A stretch of 64,000 nt of DNA from Methanomassiliicoccales archaeon. Lineage in GTDB: Archaea; Thermoplasmatota; Thermoplasmata; Methanomassiliicoccales; UBA472. Under the pieces are notes generated by a model that was not told the DNA's origin, ran no database searches, and saw nothing but the letters and a program-made list of their open reading frames with translations. The position numbers were made by a program, and so were the translations under genes. Within the stretch, counting starts at the first letter, position 1; every line of letters starts with the position of its first letter. Where the stretch lies: positions 62,001-126,000 of the forward strand of contig JAPKYJ010000027.1 of assembly GCA_026394375.1 (NCBI GenBank), in the 5' to 3' direction. This document shows positions 56,924 through 64,000 of this stretch, one piece after another.

Positions 56924-57285
56924 TTCCGAGCGTCCTAGCCTATGCGTCTCGAGGCAAGCTAGTGAAGGCGCGGGGATAAAAGAAGGAAGGGGTGGGAGTA
57001 GGACGAAAGTGAGCTAGTGCGGCCAGACCAGAAATCCGTTCCATCCAGTCATCGCTGCGTATGACCTTGTATAAAACATCTGGTATAGCATGCTCAAATC
57101 GGGTTTATATACCAGCAATAGGGCTCGCGATGTCACAGGTTGTGGGGGGACGCTTCCTTGGACGATCGCTTACTTTTGCCGATGTCAGCGATGCCATTCC
57201 GCGCCATAATGTTCGACCATGATATTTATCAGGTTAGATATATATTATCGAACCGAACCCAATCGCACAGGGGGGGAGAGAGACC
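56924..57285. other. Intergenic region with several promoter-like elements
   Basis: No coding frame is convincing here. TATA-like stretches occur near 57069 (TGTATAAAAC), 57104 (GTTTATATACC) and 57227-57248 (GATATATATTATC). The last is about 40 bp from the regulator start at 57286 and is the best promoter candidate. The inverted repeat at 57080-57115 is listed separately. Confidence 0.5.
57080..57115. promoter_or_regulatory. Inverted repeat CTGGTATA/TATACCAG
   Basis: CTGGTATA (57080-57087) and TATACCAG (57108-57115) form perfect 8-bp arms over a 20-bp spacer, about 170 bp upstream of the REC-PAS gene. The right arm overlaps a TATA-like sequence, so it could be an operator. Confidence 0.35.
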
Positions 57286-58455
57286 TTGCTGAGAGTACTC
57301 CATGTCGATGACAGCCTAGACTTCGCAGAGATATGCAGGGCCCACCTCGAATCGGAGGGGGAGTTCAAGGTCGAGCTCGCGTCATCTGCAGCAGAAGCGC
57401 TCGCCTTGATGAGGGCGAACAGCTACGATGCCATCATCTCCGACTACCAAATGGAGGGGATGGACGGGATTGAATTCCTGAAAGCGGTCCGGAATGCCGG
57501 CGACAGGACCCCCTTCATCCTCTTCACTGGGAAAGGGAGGGAGGAGGCGGCGATGGAAGCGCTGAACAGTGGGGCCAACTCCTACCTGATGAAGGGCGCC
57601 GACTTCGTCACGCAGACGGGGATGCTGGCGAACGTGATACGGACCGCATGCGGCCAACGGGAGGCAGAGGAATCGGTCCAGTACAATCTCTCCCAGTTCA
57701 ACCTGATCATGAGGAGCCTCTCCGAGGTCATCTTCCTGGTGACTGACAAGGGCGTCGTCAGCTACGTCAGCCCGTCGGTCGCCGGATTGCTCGGTTACGC
57801 GCCAGAGGAGGTCGAAGGGAGGCACGTGATGGACCTGCAATTCATGGACGGGGGCGGGAACCGTACCCCTGGAGAGCTATCGGGGTTGATGAGCTCGCTG
57901 CAGGGGGAGGGATCCGTCTTCTCGGTCCGGGCCAAGGACGGCTCGGTCAAGCGGATCCTGATCAAGTCGACCATGGCGATGCACGGAAACGATCGCCTGC
58001 TGATAGCCGTCTCCAAGGACGTCACGCACCTCCTGAGGATGGAGGAGGAGCTCAAGGTCAGGGAGCGGCTGCTCTCCATCACCCTGGGCCAGATGCCGGT
58101 CGCCGCCGGCATCCTGGAGGCGCGCACGGATAAGATTATCCACGTCAACGTCGCGGCCGCGAGGCTTCTAGGATATGATCAGGACGAGATGGTCGGCAAG
58201 ACCCCCGCCGAGCTGGGCGTCCTGAGCGACGGCGGCAGGAAGAGCTTGCTGGAGGCTCTCCCATCCGGCGGAATGGTCCATCGACTGGAGGTCGGTCTCC
58301 GGACGAAGGAAGGGACCGACCAGAAGTTCTTGGTCAGCCTCATGAAGATATCCATCGACGAAGGCGAGTTCATGTTCTTCATGGTGCAGGGGAGGGCGGG
58401 GGAGGAGATGCCCACGATCGCGCAACTGTTCACGGGGATGGAGAGGGGCAGATAG
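57286..58455 (+). CDS. Response regulator with two PAS domains
   Basis: A CheY-like receiver is at residues 1-120: VLHVDDSLD, the phosphorylation Asp in IISDYQMEGMDG and the conserved Lys in YLMKGAD. Two PAS domains follow (about 135-245: VSPSVAGLLGYAPEEVEGR; about 265-375: VNVAAARLLGYDQDEMVGK). There is no histidine kinase or DNA-binding output domain, so the PAS part may act by protein contact. The start is TTG 57286, with a purine-rich GGGGGGAGAG just upstream. A TATA-like element lies about 40 bp before. No cognate kinase is adjacent. Hybrid REC-PAS proteins are common in methanogenic archaea. Confidence 0.85.
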   Translation: MLRVLHVDDSLDFAEICRAHLESEGEFKVELASSAAEALALMRANSYDAIISDYQMEGMDGIEFLKAVRNAGDRTPFILFTGKGREEAAMEALNSGANSYLMKGADFVTQTGMLANVIRTACGQREAEESVQYNLSQFNLIMRSLSEVIFLVTDKGVVSYVSPSVAGLLGYAPEEVEGRHVMDLQFMDGGGNRTPGELSGLMSSLQGEGSVFSVRAKDGSVKRILIKSTMAMHGNDRLLIAVSKDVTHLLRMEEELKVRERLLSITLGQMPVAAGILEARTDKIIHVNVAAARLLGYDQDEMVGKTPAELGVLSDGGRKSLLEALPSGGMVHRLEVGLRTKEGTDQKFLVSLMKISIDEGEFMFFMVQGRAGEEMPTIAQLFTGMERGR

Positions 58456-58578
58456 TCATCCATCGCCAGCCATTGGAGGCGCGATCCCGTCTTCTAGGGC
58501 CAGGCGCCTTGTCGTTTCAACGAGCTCAAGGTACCCAGAAGTGATGTCCCTAGCCGTGAATCCAGTTCGGCGCGGGAA

Positions 58579-58590
58579 GCAAAAGCTTTA
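58579..58590 (+). promoter_or_regulatory. TATA-like element of the rpl18a-pfdA-ftsY operon
   Basis: AAAAGCTTTATTCG lies about 35 bp before ATG 58621, matching a TATA box for a short-leader transcript. Confidence 0.4.
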
Positions 58591-58620
58591 TTCGTAAGTT
58601 CCGCTTCTGTGGCGGAAGGC

Positions 58621-58875
58621 ATGCACATGAAAGCGTTCAGAGCTACCGGTGCCTATAGGATCAAGATGGGAAAGTACCGCGACGATCTCCAGGATTTCAA
58701 GGTGGAGATCGCGGCCGCGGACGAAAAGGCGGCGGCGGAGGGCATCTACTCCAATTTCGGCTCCAGGCACAGGGTTACGAGGAAGTATGTCCTGATCAAG
58801 GAACTCGTGGCACTCAAGGACGATGAGATCACTGACCCGGTCGTCCGGCACCAGGTCGGTGGTGGTCCCAAGTGA
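58621..58875 (+). CDS. rpl18a: Ribosomal protein L18Ae/LX
   Basis: Large-subunit protein of the L18ae/LX family. The N terminus MKAFRATGAYRIKMGK and the DFKVEIAAADEKAAAEGIYSNFGSRHRVTRK core are diagnostic. ATG 58621 and ATG 58627 are both possible. The stop overlaps the prefoldin start as GTGA. The gene heads a conserved archaeal operon with pfdA and ftsY. Confidence 0.92.
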   Translation: MHMKAFRATGAYRIKMGKYRDDLQDFKVEIAAADEKAAAEGIYSNFGSRHRVTRKYVLIKELVALKDDEITDPVVRHQVGGGPK

Positions 58876-59300
58876 ACGAGGATGAGATCCGGCAGGCACT
58901 GGCGACCCTCGACCTCTACCGGGCGCAAGCGGAGACGCTGGCGGAACAGCAGCAGATCGTGCAGCTCTCACTGGAAGAATATTCCCGGGCCAAGGAGACG
59001 CTCAGCAAGTGGAAGGATGCGCCTGTGGACTCGGAGATACTCGTCCCCGTAGGAGGCAATTCCTTCGTCTTTGCCAAGGTGGGCTCAAGTGACAAAGCCC
59101 TGGTCGGAGTGGGCTCCGGCCTGACGGTGGAGCGGCCGGTGGAGGAGGCGCTGAAGACCATGGAGGCGCGCCTCGCGGAGATGACGGACGGAATGAAGGA
59201 GATAGTCGACGGTCGAATGGCCGTCGAATCTCGGGCCCAGCAGCTCACACAGCTGGTGCAGGCCGAGTACGATCGCCTGCAAAAGGCCCAGGGCCGGTGA
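58872..59300 (+). CDS. pfdA: Prefoldin alpha subunit
   Basis: Prefoldin is a hexameric co-chaperone that passes unfolded proteins to the thermosome. The 142-residue product has two long coiled-coil helices with a beta-hairpin core containing EILVPVGGNSFVFAKVGSSD and VGVGSGLTVERPVEEA. The start is GTG 58872, overlapping the L18Ae stop as GTGA. ftsY begins six bases after its stop. Confidence 0.95.
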   Translation: MNEDEIRQALATLDLYRAQAETLAEQQQIVQLSLEEYSRAKETLSKWKDAPVDSEILVPVGGNSFVFAKVGSSDKALVGVGSGLTVERPVEEALKTMEARLAEMTDGMKEIVDGRMAVESRAQQLTQLVQAEYDRLQKAQGR

Positions 59301-59306
59301 GGTTTT

Positions 59307-60239
59307 TTGTTCGAGGCGCTCAAGCGTCTCTTTACCAAGAAGAAGAAGGATGAGCCCCTTCCCGAGAAGGCAGAGGAGGTCGTGGGGGACTCGGGCAAGA
59401 AGATCGACGTAGCAACCATGGACGAAGTGCTCTGGAGCCTCGAGCTCGGATTGATGGAGGCGGATGTAGCGCTTCCCGTGGTGGAGGAGATCAAGCGGGA
59501 GGTGCGCGCCGATCTGGAGGGCAAGCGCGTGGACCGCCGCTTCTCGGTGGAGGACGCCGTCCGGCTGGCGCTCAAGAACGCGGTGGAGAATGTGCTCAAA
59601 ACGAACACCTTCGACTTTGACCAGTTCGTTGTCAAGCACGATAGGCCGGTGGTCATCATGTTCGTGGGCATCAATGGCACGGGCAAGACCACGGTCATAG
59701 CCAAGATCGCCCATCGCCTGCAGAAGATGAACCTGACCACGGTCCTGGCCGCCTCGGACACTTTTCGCGCCGGGGCGATTGAGCAGCTCAGCATCCACGG
59801 GGACCGGCTGGCCACCAAGGTCATCAAGCACACCGCCGGGGGAGACCCGGCAGCGGTGGCCTACGACGCGGTGGAGCATGCAAGGGCGCGCAAGAGGGAC
59901 GTCGTCCTGGTGGACACCGCCGGGCGTATGCAGACCAACGTCAACCTCATGGACGAGATGAAGAAGATCAAGCGCGTGGCCAAGCCGCATCTGATTGTTT
60001 TTGTGGGCGACGCATTGGCGGGCAACGATGCCATCGAACAAGCTCTTGCATTCGACAAGGAAGTGGGCATAGATGCGGTGGTGCTCACCAAGATCGACGC
60101 CGATGCCAAGGGGGGAGCGGCATTGTCGATCGCGTACACCATCAAGAAGCCTATCGCATTCCTATCCACCGGTCAAGAGTACGAGGAGATCATCAAGTTC
60201 GACAGCCATTGGATGGTCGACCGGCTTTTCGCTTCCTGA
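59307..60239 (+). CDS. ftsY: Signal recognition particle receptor FtsY
   Basis: FtsY is the membrane-associated GTPase that receives the SRP-ribosome complex. The N-terminal helix bundle (MFEALKRLFTKKKKDE start, DEVLWSLELGLMEADVALP) is followed by the G domain: G1 GINGTGKTT, the TFRAGAIEQL insertion, G3 VDTAGRMQ, G4 TKIDADAKGG and the closing GQEYEEIIKF. The start is TTG 59307, six bases after the prefoldin stop; no separate promoter is seen. The basic start suggests membrane contact. The 310-residue length is usual for archaea. Confidence 0.96.
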   Translation: MFEALKRLFTKKKKDEPLPEKAEEVVGDSGKKIDVATMDEVLWSLELGLMEADVALPVVEEIKREVRADLEGKRVDRRFSVEDAVRLALKNAVENVLKTNTFDFDQFVVKHDRPVVIMFVGINGTGKTTVIAKIAHRLQKMNLTTVLAASDTFRAGAIEQLSIHGDRLATKVIKHTAGGDPAAVAYDAVEHARARKRDVVLVDTAGRMQTNVNLMDEMKKIKRVAKPHLIVFVGDALAGNDAIEQALAFDKEVGIDAVVLTKIDADAKGGAALSIAYTIKKPIAFLSTGQEYEEIIKFDSHWMVDRLFAS

Positions 60240-60284
60240 TCGTTCGAATACGCGGCCCAGGTGCCACTTGGATCAACTGATCTT

Positions 60285-61532
60285 TCAGCGGATCGTGCTG
60301 GAATAGCAAAGGCTGGCCATGAGCGTGGCGAACACCTTGGCGTCGTTCACCAGGTTGTCGATGCGGCAATACTCGTTGACGGTGTGCGCCATTTCGTCCA
60401 CCGTCTCCCAGGCATAGGCGTCGTGGCCGGCCAGACGGAACAGGTTGGCGCACGTTCCCCCACCGATGCCGCGGGGAACGACGTCCACCCCGCGCACGCG
60501 CTTGATGGCGCTGGCCAGGCTGTTCATGGCCGCCGAATCGGTGTTCGAGGGCGGCCCGCTCTTGGTGAACTGCTCCGGCTCCACGCTGATCTTGGCCCCG
60601 CTCCGGTCCTCGAAGACCTTGGCCGCCATCCTCGCCGTCTCCAGCACTTCCTCGGCGTCGTATTGCGGAAGCACGCGGAAGTCCAGGTAGAAGGTATCCT
60701 CCCCGGGCACGGTGTTGATGTTGCCCACCGTCTGCAGGCGCTTGGTCGGCTCGAACGTCGACCCCGGCGGAAGGAAGGCCGCGTCCTGGATGCCATACTT
60801 GGTGTTCAGATGCTCCATGAGGAAGTTCGTGAGCTGGTTGCCCACCTTCAGGGCATTGATGCCTTTGCTCGGAGTGGAAGCATGGGTCTGTTTCCCCTGC
60901 ACCTGCACCTTCAGCCAAATGATGTGCTTCTCCGCCACTTCGATTACGCTGCCATCGCTGACCCCGTAGTCTGGAACGTAGATGAAGTCGTTCTGGTGGA
61001 ACACTCCCTCTCGGATCAGGAACTTGATGCCCTTTTCACTGCCTGCCTCTTCGTCCGAGACTATGGCAAGGGCCATGGTCCGCTCGGGCTCGAGGCCCAT
61101 CTGGTTGAGCGCCTTGGAGGCGAAAAGCGATGCTACCAGTGCTTGGCCGTTGTCCTCCGCCCCCAGACCGTAGAGCTTGCCCTCCACCACCTTGGGTGAG
61201 AAAGGAGGGTAGGTCCATGAATCCAGATCTCCAGGAGGAACGGTGTCCATGTGGGAAACCACCCACACCACCTGCTCTGAGGCCCCTCGCTTCCGAGCAA
61301 CGATGTTGGGTCTGAGCCGCAGCCGCACGCGCTCGTCCAGAGCGTCGAACATCTCCACGTCCTCGTAGCCGCACTTCTCCACTAGCTCCCTTACGAAGCG
61401 GGCGCGCTCGAACTCCCCCTCGCCGCCGCTCCCCGGACCGATAGCAGGGATCCTCAGCAGCTCGGTCAGCGCCTCCACCATGTCACTGCGGTAGCTTTCC
61501 ACTATCGCCAAGAGCTCATCCAAAGACGGCAT
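60285..61532 (-). CDS. M20 family metallohydrolase (ArgE/DapE type)
   Basis: Zinc peptidase/deacylase family that removes acyl or amino-acid groups. The metal-binding SHMDTVPPG, GAEDNGQA, SDEEAGSEKG and RVLPQYDAEE, and the late ETVDEMAHTVNEYC, are the M20 ligand and catalytic segments. The dimerisation insert is in the middle (GKQTHASTPSKG). Bacterial counterparts are peptidases, desuccinylases and carboxypeptidases; the substrate cannot be decided. It starts with ATG 61532, preceded by GGATTCAGA. It is convergent with ftsY. Confidence 0.9.
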   Translation of the reverse strand: MPSLDELLAIVESYRSDMVEALTELLRIPAIGPGSGGEGEFERARFVRELVEKCGYEDVEMFDALDERVRLRLRPNIVARKRGASEQVVWVVSHMDTVPPGDLDSWTYPPFSPKVVEGKLYGLGAEDNGQALVASLFASKALNQMGLEPERTMALAIVSDEEAGSEKGIKFLIREGVFHQNDFIYVPDYGVSDGSVIEVAEKHIIWLKVQVQGKQTHASTPSKGINALKVGNQLTNFLMEHLNTKYGIQDAAFLPPGSTFEPTKRLQTVGNINTVPGEDTFYLDFRVLPQYDAEEVLETARMAAKVFEDRSGAKISVEPEQFTKSGPPSNTDSAAMNSLASAIKRVRGVDVVPRGIGGGTCANLFRLAGHDAYAWETVDEMAHTVNEYCRIDNLVNDAKVFATLMASLCYSSTIR

Positions 61533-61572
61533 TCTGAATCCCTTTGATGCATAACTTATGCATTATAAGATG

Positions 61573-61940
61573 TGTCGCCAGAAAACCCTCGATTTCAATC
61601 GTGGGATGAATGGCGACAAATTCAAATTCTTGAACGGCATGGCGCACACACAGAAGTCTCCAGACACCTCGCAAGGGGTAAGGCACTCTCCGCCTGGGAG
61701 AGAAAGAGGGTTGAAGCCCTGGGCTAGAACTTCATCGCTCCATCGGGCGTGAGACCGGCAACGGTCTGCGGGAAAGGCATTGGAACGCTTCGATAGAGCA
61801 GGTCGCCAGAGACGCACAATGCGTTCTCCCCTGCCTTGCAAGCAGGAGTCAGCCGACCAAATGTAGCGTGCCGTGACACCTTGGATAAGGTCGAGCATAA
61901 TTACAAGCCCACGATTTTGATCGTGAGTAGCTGACTAAAT
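61573..61940 (+). mobile_element. Possible non-autonomous or decayed IS200/IS605-type element
   Basis: The intergenic stretch 61533-62012 holds no clear gene but two hairpins. At 61573-61618 TGTCGCCA pairs with TGGCGACA, with an inner CGATT/AATCG arm. Near 61905-61935, CACGAT pairs with ATCGTG and is followed by GAGTAGCTGAC. Both resemble the end hairpins of IS200/IS605 elements, whose right end also forms the 3' end of the TnpB guide RNA. No transposase frame is left. This is recognition by memory, not by search. Confidence 0.35.
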
Positions 61941-62012
61941 CTAGGGTTGCCACGGCGGAGGGTCGATAATCTCGTTCCCATGCCTGGTGAAGCGGACGTC
62001 GGCTCGCACGTT

Positions 62013-63188
62013 CTATCTGGACACGACCATGGAGACCGCATTTCCCCCGCCCAGGCAAAGCGTGGCCAGGCCCATGCGCGCGCCCCTGTCCACCATCCCA
62101 TGGAGCAGGGTGGTCAGCACGCGCGCACCGCTGCAGCCTATGGGATGACCCAGGGCAACCGCGCCCCCGTTCGCATTGAAACGATCATCAGGCACACCCA
62201 GCTCCTTCTTGACCGCCACCGACGCCGTAGCGAAGGCCTCGTTGTGCTCGAAAAGGTCGATGTCGTCGATCTTCAGATCCAGCTTCTGCAACAGCTCCCG
62301 CGTGGTGGGTATGGGCGCCTCCATGATGTACTTGGGCTCGACGCCGCCAGTATGATACCCCTGGATGGTCGCCATCGGTTCGATGCCATGCTCGTCCGCG
62401 TAGCTTCGCGAGGCGATCACCAGGGCCGACGCCCCATCGCTCAGCTGCGAGGCGTTCCCGGCGGTCACTACGCCGTCGGCCTTGAAGGACGGCTTCAGTC
62501 TCGCCAGCGCCTCCATGCTGGTGTCCGTCCGGATGCCCTCGTCCGCCTTCAGCTCGATGTTGCCCTTCTTGGACGGTATGACGTAAGGGACTATCTCCTT
62601 CTCGAATCTGCCCGCGACGGTGGCCGCTTGCGCCTTCATGTGGCTCTGGTAGGAGAAGAGGTCGGCATCCTCGCGGGACACGTGGAAGCGCTCCGCCACG
62701 ATCTCCGCGGTCAGCCCCATATGCGTGTTGCTGAAATGGTCCCATAGCCCGTCCAAGACCATGGAATCCACGATCTTGTCGTCGTTCAGACGGTAGCCGA
62801 AACGGGCGTTCTTCAGCAGATAGGGGGCCAGGTCCATGCTCTCCATGCCTCCCGCCACGATTACCTGGTGCTCGTCGGAGCGGATGGAGTTCGCCGCCAA
62901 CATGACGGCCTTCAGGCCGGAGCCGCACACCTTGTTCACGTTCAGCGAGCCGATCTCCGGTCGCAGGCCCGCCTTCATGGCCGCCTGCCGGGCCGGGTTA
63001 TGCCCGATGCCGGCGCTGAGGACGTTGCCCATGATGCATTCCTGAATATCCTGGGGCTTGAGCGTGGCCCGACGCACCGCCTCTCTGATGACGACCGCGC
63101 CCAGCTCCGGGGCCGGTACGTCCTTCAACGTGCCACCGAACTTGCCGATGGCGGTCCTAGTAGCGCTCAGGATGACGACTTCTTGCAT
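62013..63188 (-). CDS. Acetyl-CoA acetyltransferase (thiolase)
   Basis: Thiolases condense or cleave two acyl-CoA units. The nucleophilic Cys is in NKVCGSGLKAV, the GHP motif is GGAVALGHPIGCSG, the second catalytic Cys is in CLGGGNAV, and NEAFA is present. It is of the bacterial AtoB-like type with 391 residues, unlike the HMG-type archaeal thiolases that pair with HMG-CoA synthase. The frame is open to 63251, but ATG 63188 (MQEVVILSATRTAIGKFGG) has GGAGGCAAGG before it. A TATA-like ATTTAATATAC lies at about 63264-63274. It is separated from TiaS by about 100 bp. Confidence 0.93.
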   Translation of the reverse strand: MQEVVILSATRTAIGKFGGTLKDVPAPELGAVVIREAVRRATLKPQDIQECIMGNVLSAGIGHNPARQAAMKAGLRPEIGSLNVNKVCGSGLKAVMLAANSIRSDEHQVIVAGGMESMDLAPYLLKNARFGYRLNDDKIVDSMVLDGLWDHFSNTHMGLTAEIVAERFHVSREDADLFSYQSHMKAQAATVAGRFEKEIVPYVIPSKKGNIELKADEGIRTDTSMEALARLKPSFKADGVVTAGNASQLSDGASALVIASRSYADEHGIEPMATIQGYHTGGVEPKYIMEAPIPTTRELLQKLDLKIDDIDLFEHNEAFATASVAVKKELGVPDDRFNANGGAVALGHPIGCSGARVLTTLLHGMVDRGARMGLATLCLGGGNAVSMVVSR

Positions 63189-63292
63189 GACCTTGCCTCC
63201 GATGATGTCGAATCGTGCGGTGGTCCCAAACGCCGCACCAGTGCCTTTCAACCAAATGTCCGTATATTAAATTGTCGATTGGTATGTTCGAC

Positions 63293-64000
63293 TTAAAACG
63301 TATAGCGATTGGCCCGCTGCCTTTTAAGGGGTTTGGAGAGGTGCCGCCTGGCACAGACCGGAGGCTCGTACCATCCAGGCGCGATGTCCCTTGCCTCGCT
63401 AACGATCTCGGCCGCGGATGCGGGCGCCTTGCGGCCGCAGGACTTGCAGCGATATCCCCCTGCCCTTCCCATGGATTGCATGCTCTTGCCGCAATGATGG
63501 CACCTGGGATTGGAGCGCTTGACCTTGACCTCGGCCATGGAGATCAACTGCAGCTTCTCGAGGTTAAGGGTGCGGGGCCGATCGCGGAGTTCTCCGAGAA
63601 GCTTCACCTCGTCCCCGGGTCTTAGCTTCTTGACCACATCCCGGAAGGAGCGCGACGGTTCGTAGGCCGCGCAATCCAGCTTTCTTCGCCCCTGCGCTTC
63701 CACCTGGAAGATCACGTGGCCGCCTTCGATCGCCTGAGGAAGGGTCGCCACCGTTGCCAGCAACGAATAGGAGCGGTTCGGAAGCAGCTCTCTCCAGCGG
63801 CGGATGATGTGGTCGTCCGTTCCCTGATTGGTGATGAAGAGCAACCAGCGGTCCTTCTCCTCAGACCCGATGGATGCTAGGGCTTCGACAAGCTCGTCGG
63901 GGTCCTCTCCCCTGATGCCGAGGAGGATGGGGCAGGGGGAGTGCGGCGCGATGGCCACTTTCTCCAGCCCTTTGTCATAGTTGTTGAATGTGGATGGAAA
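63293..64000 (-). CDS. tiaS: tRNA(Ile2) 2-agmatinylcytidine synthetase TiaS (3' part; start beyond right edge)
   Basis: TiaS couples agmatine to C34 of the CAU-anticodon tRNA-Ile so that it reads AUA codons. The visible C-terminal part starts FPSTFNNYDKGLEKVAIAPHSPCPILLGIRG, where the TFDNYD-like element is diagnostic, then an OB-fold-like region (GGHVIFQVEAQGRRKLDCAAYEP) and a zinc ribbon (CHHCGKSM...CKSCGRKAP). The frame continues to the window end, so the gene is cut. The GTG at 63958 is internal and is not a start. Confidence 0.9.
   Translation of the reverse strand, partial: FPSTFNNYDKGLEKVAIAPHSPCPILLGIRGEDPDELVEALASIGSEEKDRWLLFITNQGTDDHIIRRWRELLPNRSYSLLATVATLPQAIEGGHVIFQVEAQGRRKLDCAAYEPSRSFRDVVKKLRPGDEVKLLGELRDRPRTLNLEKLQLISMAEVKVKRSNPRCHHCGKSMQSMGRAGGYRCKSCGRKAPASAAEIVSEARDIAPGWYEPPVCARRHLSKPLKRQRANRYTF

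Overview
The window comes from a GC-rich archaeon, most likely of the Thermoplasmata/Thermoplasmatota side of the Euryarchaeota (for example a Methanomassiliicoccales relative); the lineage is an inference. The archaeal signature is strong: MCM helicase, primase small subunit, NMD3, Tsr3, TiaS, prefoldin alpha, ribosomal protein L18Ae/LX with FtsY, Thi4 of the His type, a type IV pilin, TATA-box promoters and GTG/TTG starts. It also carries bacterial-type DNA gyrase (gyrB-gyrA) and a protein with a DnaA-type AAA+ domain.

Layout. 1-8010: the 5' 2670 codons of one giant secreted, repeat-built surface protein, cut by the left edge. 8174-10918: a coiled-coil zinc-ribbon protein, a KaiC/RecA-like ATPase and a methyltransferase. 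11019-16883: gyrB (with an HNH-containing intein in its TOPRIM domain) and gyrA. 17160-18437: thiC, divergent from gyrB. 18454-18559: tRNA-Thr(CGU) with an intron-like insertion in the D loop. 18757-20835: the DnaA-type ATPase/DUF835 fusion. 20854-26278: a zinc-ribbon coiled-coil protein, endonuclease IV, an adenosine-specific kinase-family protein, a methyltransferase, an OGG1-type glycosylase, an HTH regulator and thi4. 26279-31648: a very long Lhr helicase. 31852-36296: a membrane-anchored surface protein, two-subunit fumarase, a CinA-like protein and nmd3. 36298-39701: a DUF424 gene and mcm, the latter with two mini-inteins. 39843-44201: tsr3, an arsenate-reductase-like gene, small membrane and HTH genes, a pilin and two RecA/KaiC-like genes. 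44277-47891: an Hps-RraA fusion, a PHP phosphoesterase, HtpX and an unknown gene. 47955-49012: a complete insertion sequence with 17-bp inverted ends and 8-bp target duplications, directly upstream of priS (49091-50287).

From about 52030 to 57000 the window turns into an accessory region: an integrase remnant, small zinc-ribbon genes, an AbrB-like gene, a winged-helix gene coupled to an unknown gene, a broken HTH fragment, a DUF3800 gene and several short orphans, with visibly lower GC in about 52.9-55.7 kb. The window ends with a REC-PAS-PAS regulator, the L18Ae-prefoldin-ftsY operon, an M20 hydrolase, an intergenic segment with IS200/IS605-like hairpins, a thiolase and the 3' part of tiaS.

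Working connections: replication and topology functions (gyrBA, mcm, priS, the DnaA-like fusion) are dispersed over the window, and two of these proteins hold three inteins in catalytic motifs. thiC and thi4 are the pyrimidine and thiazole branches of thiamine synthesis. Endonuclease IV and the OGG1-type glycosylase lie within 2 kb of each other and could serve the same base-excision repair route. The most unusual item is the DnaA-type AAA+ ATPase in an archaeon, with the DnaA DNA-binding domain replaced by DUF835.
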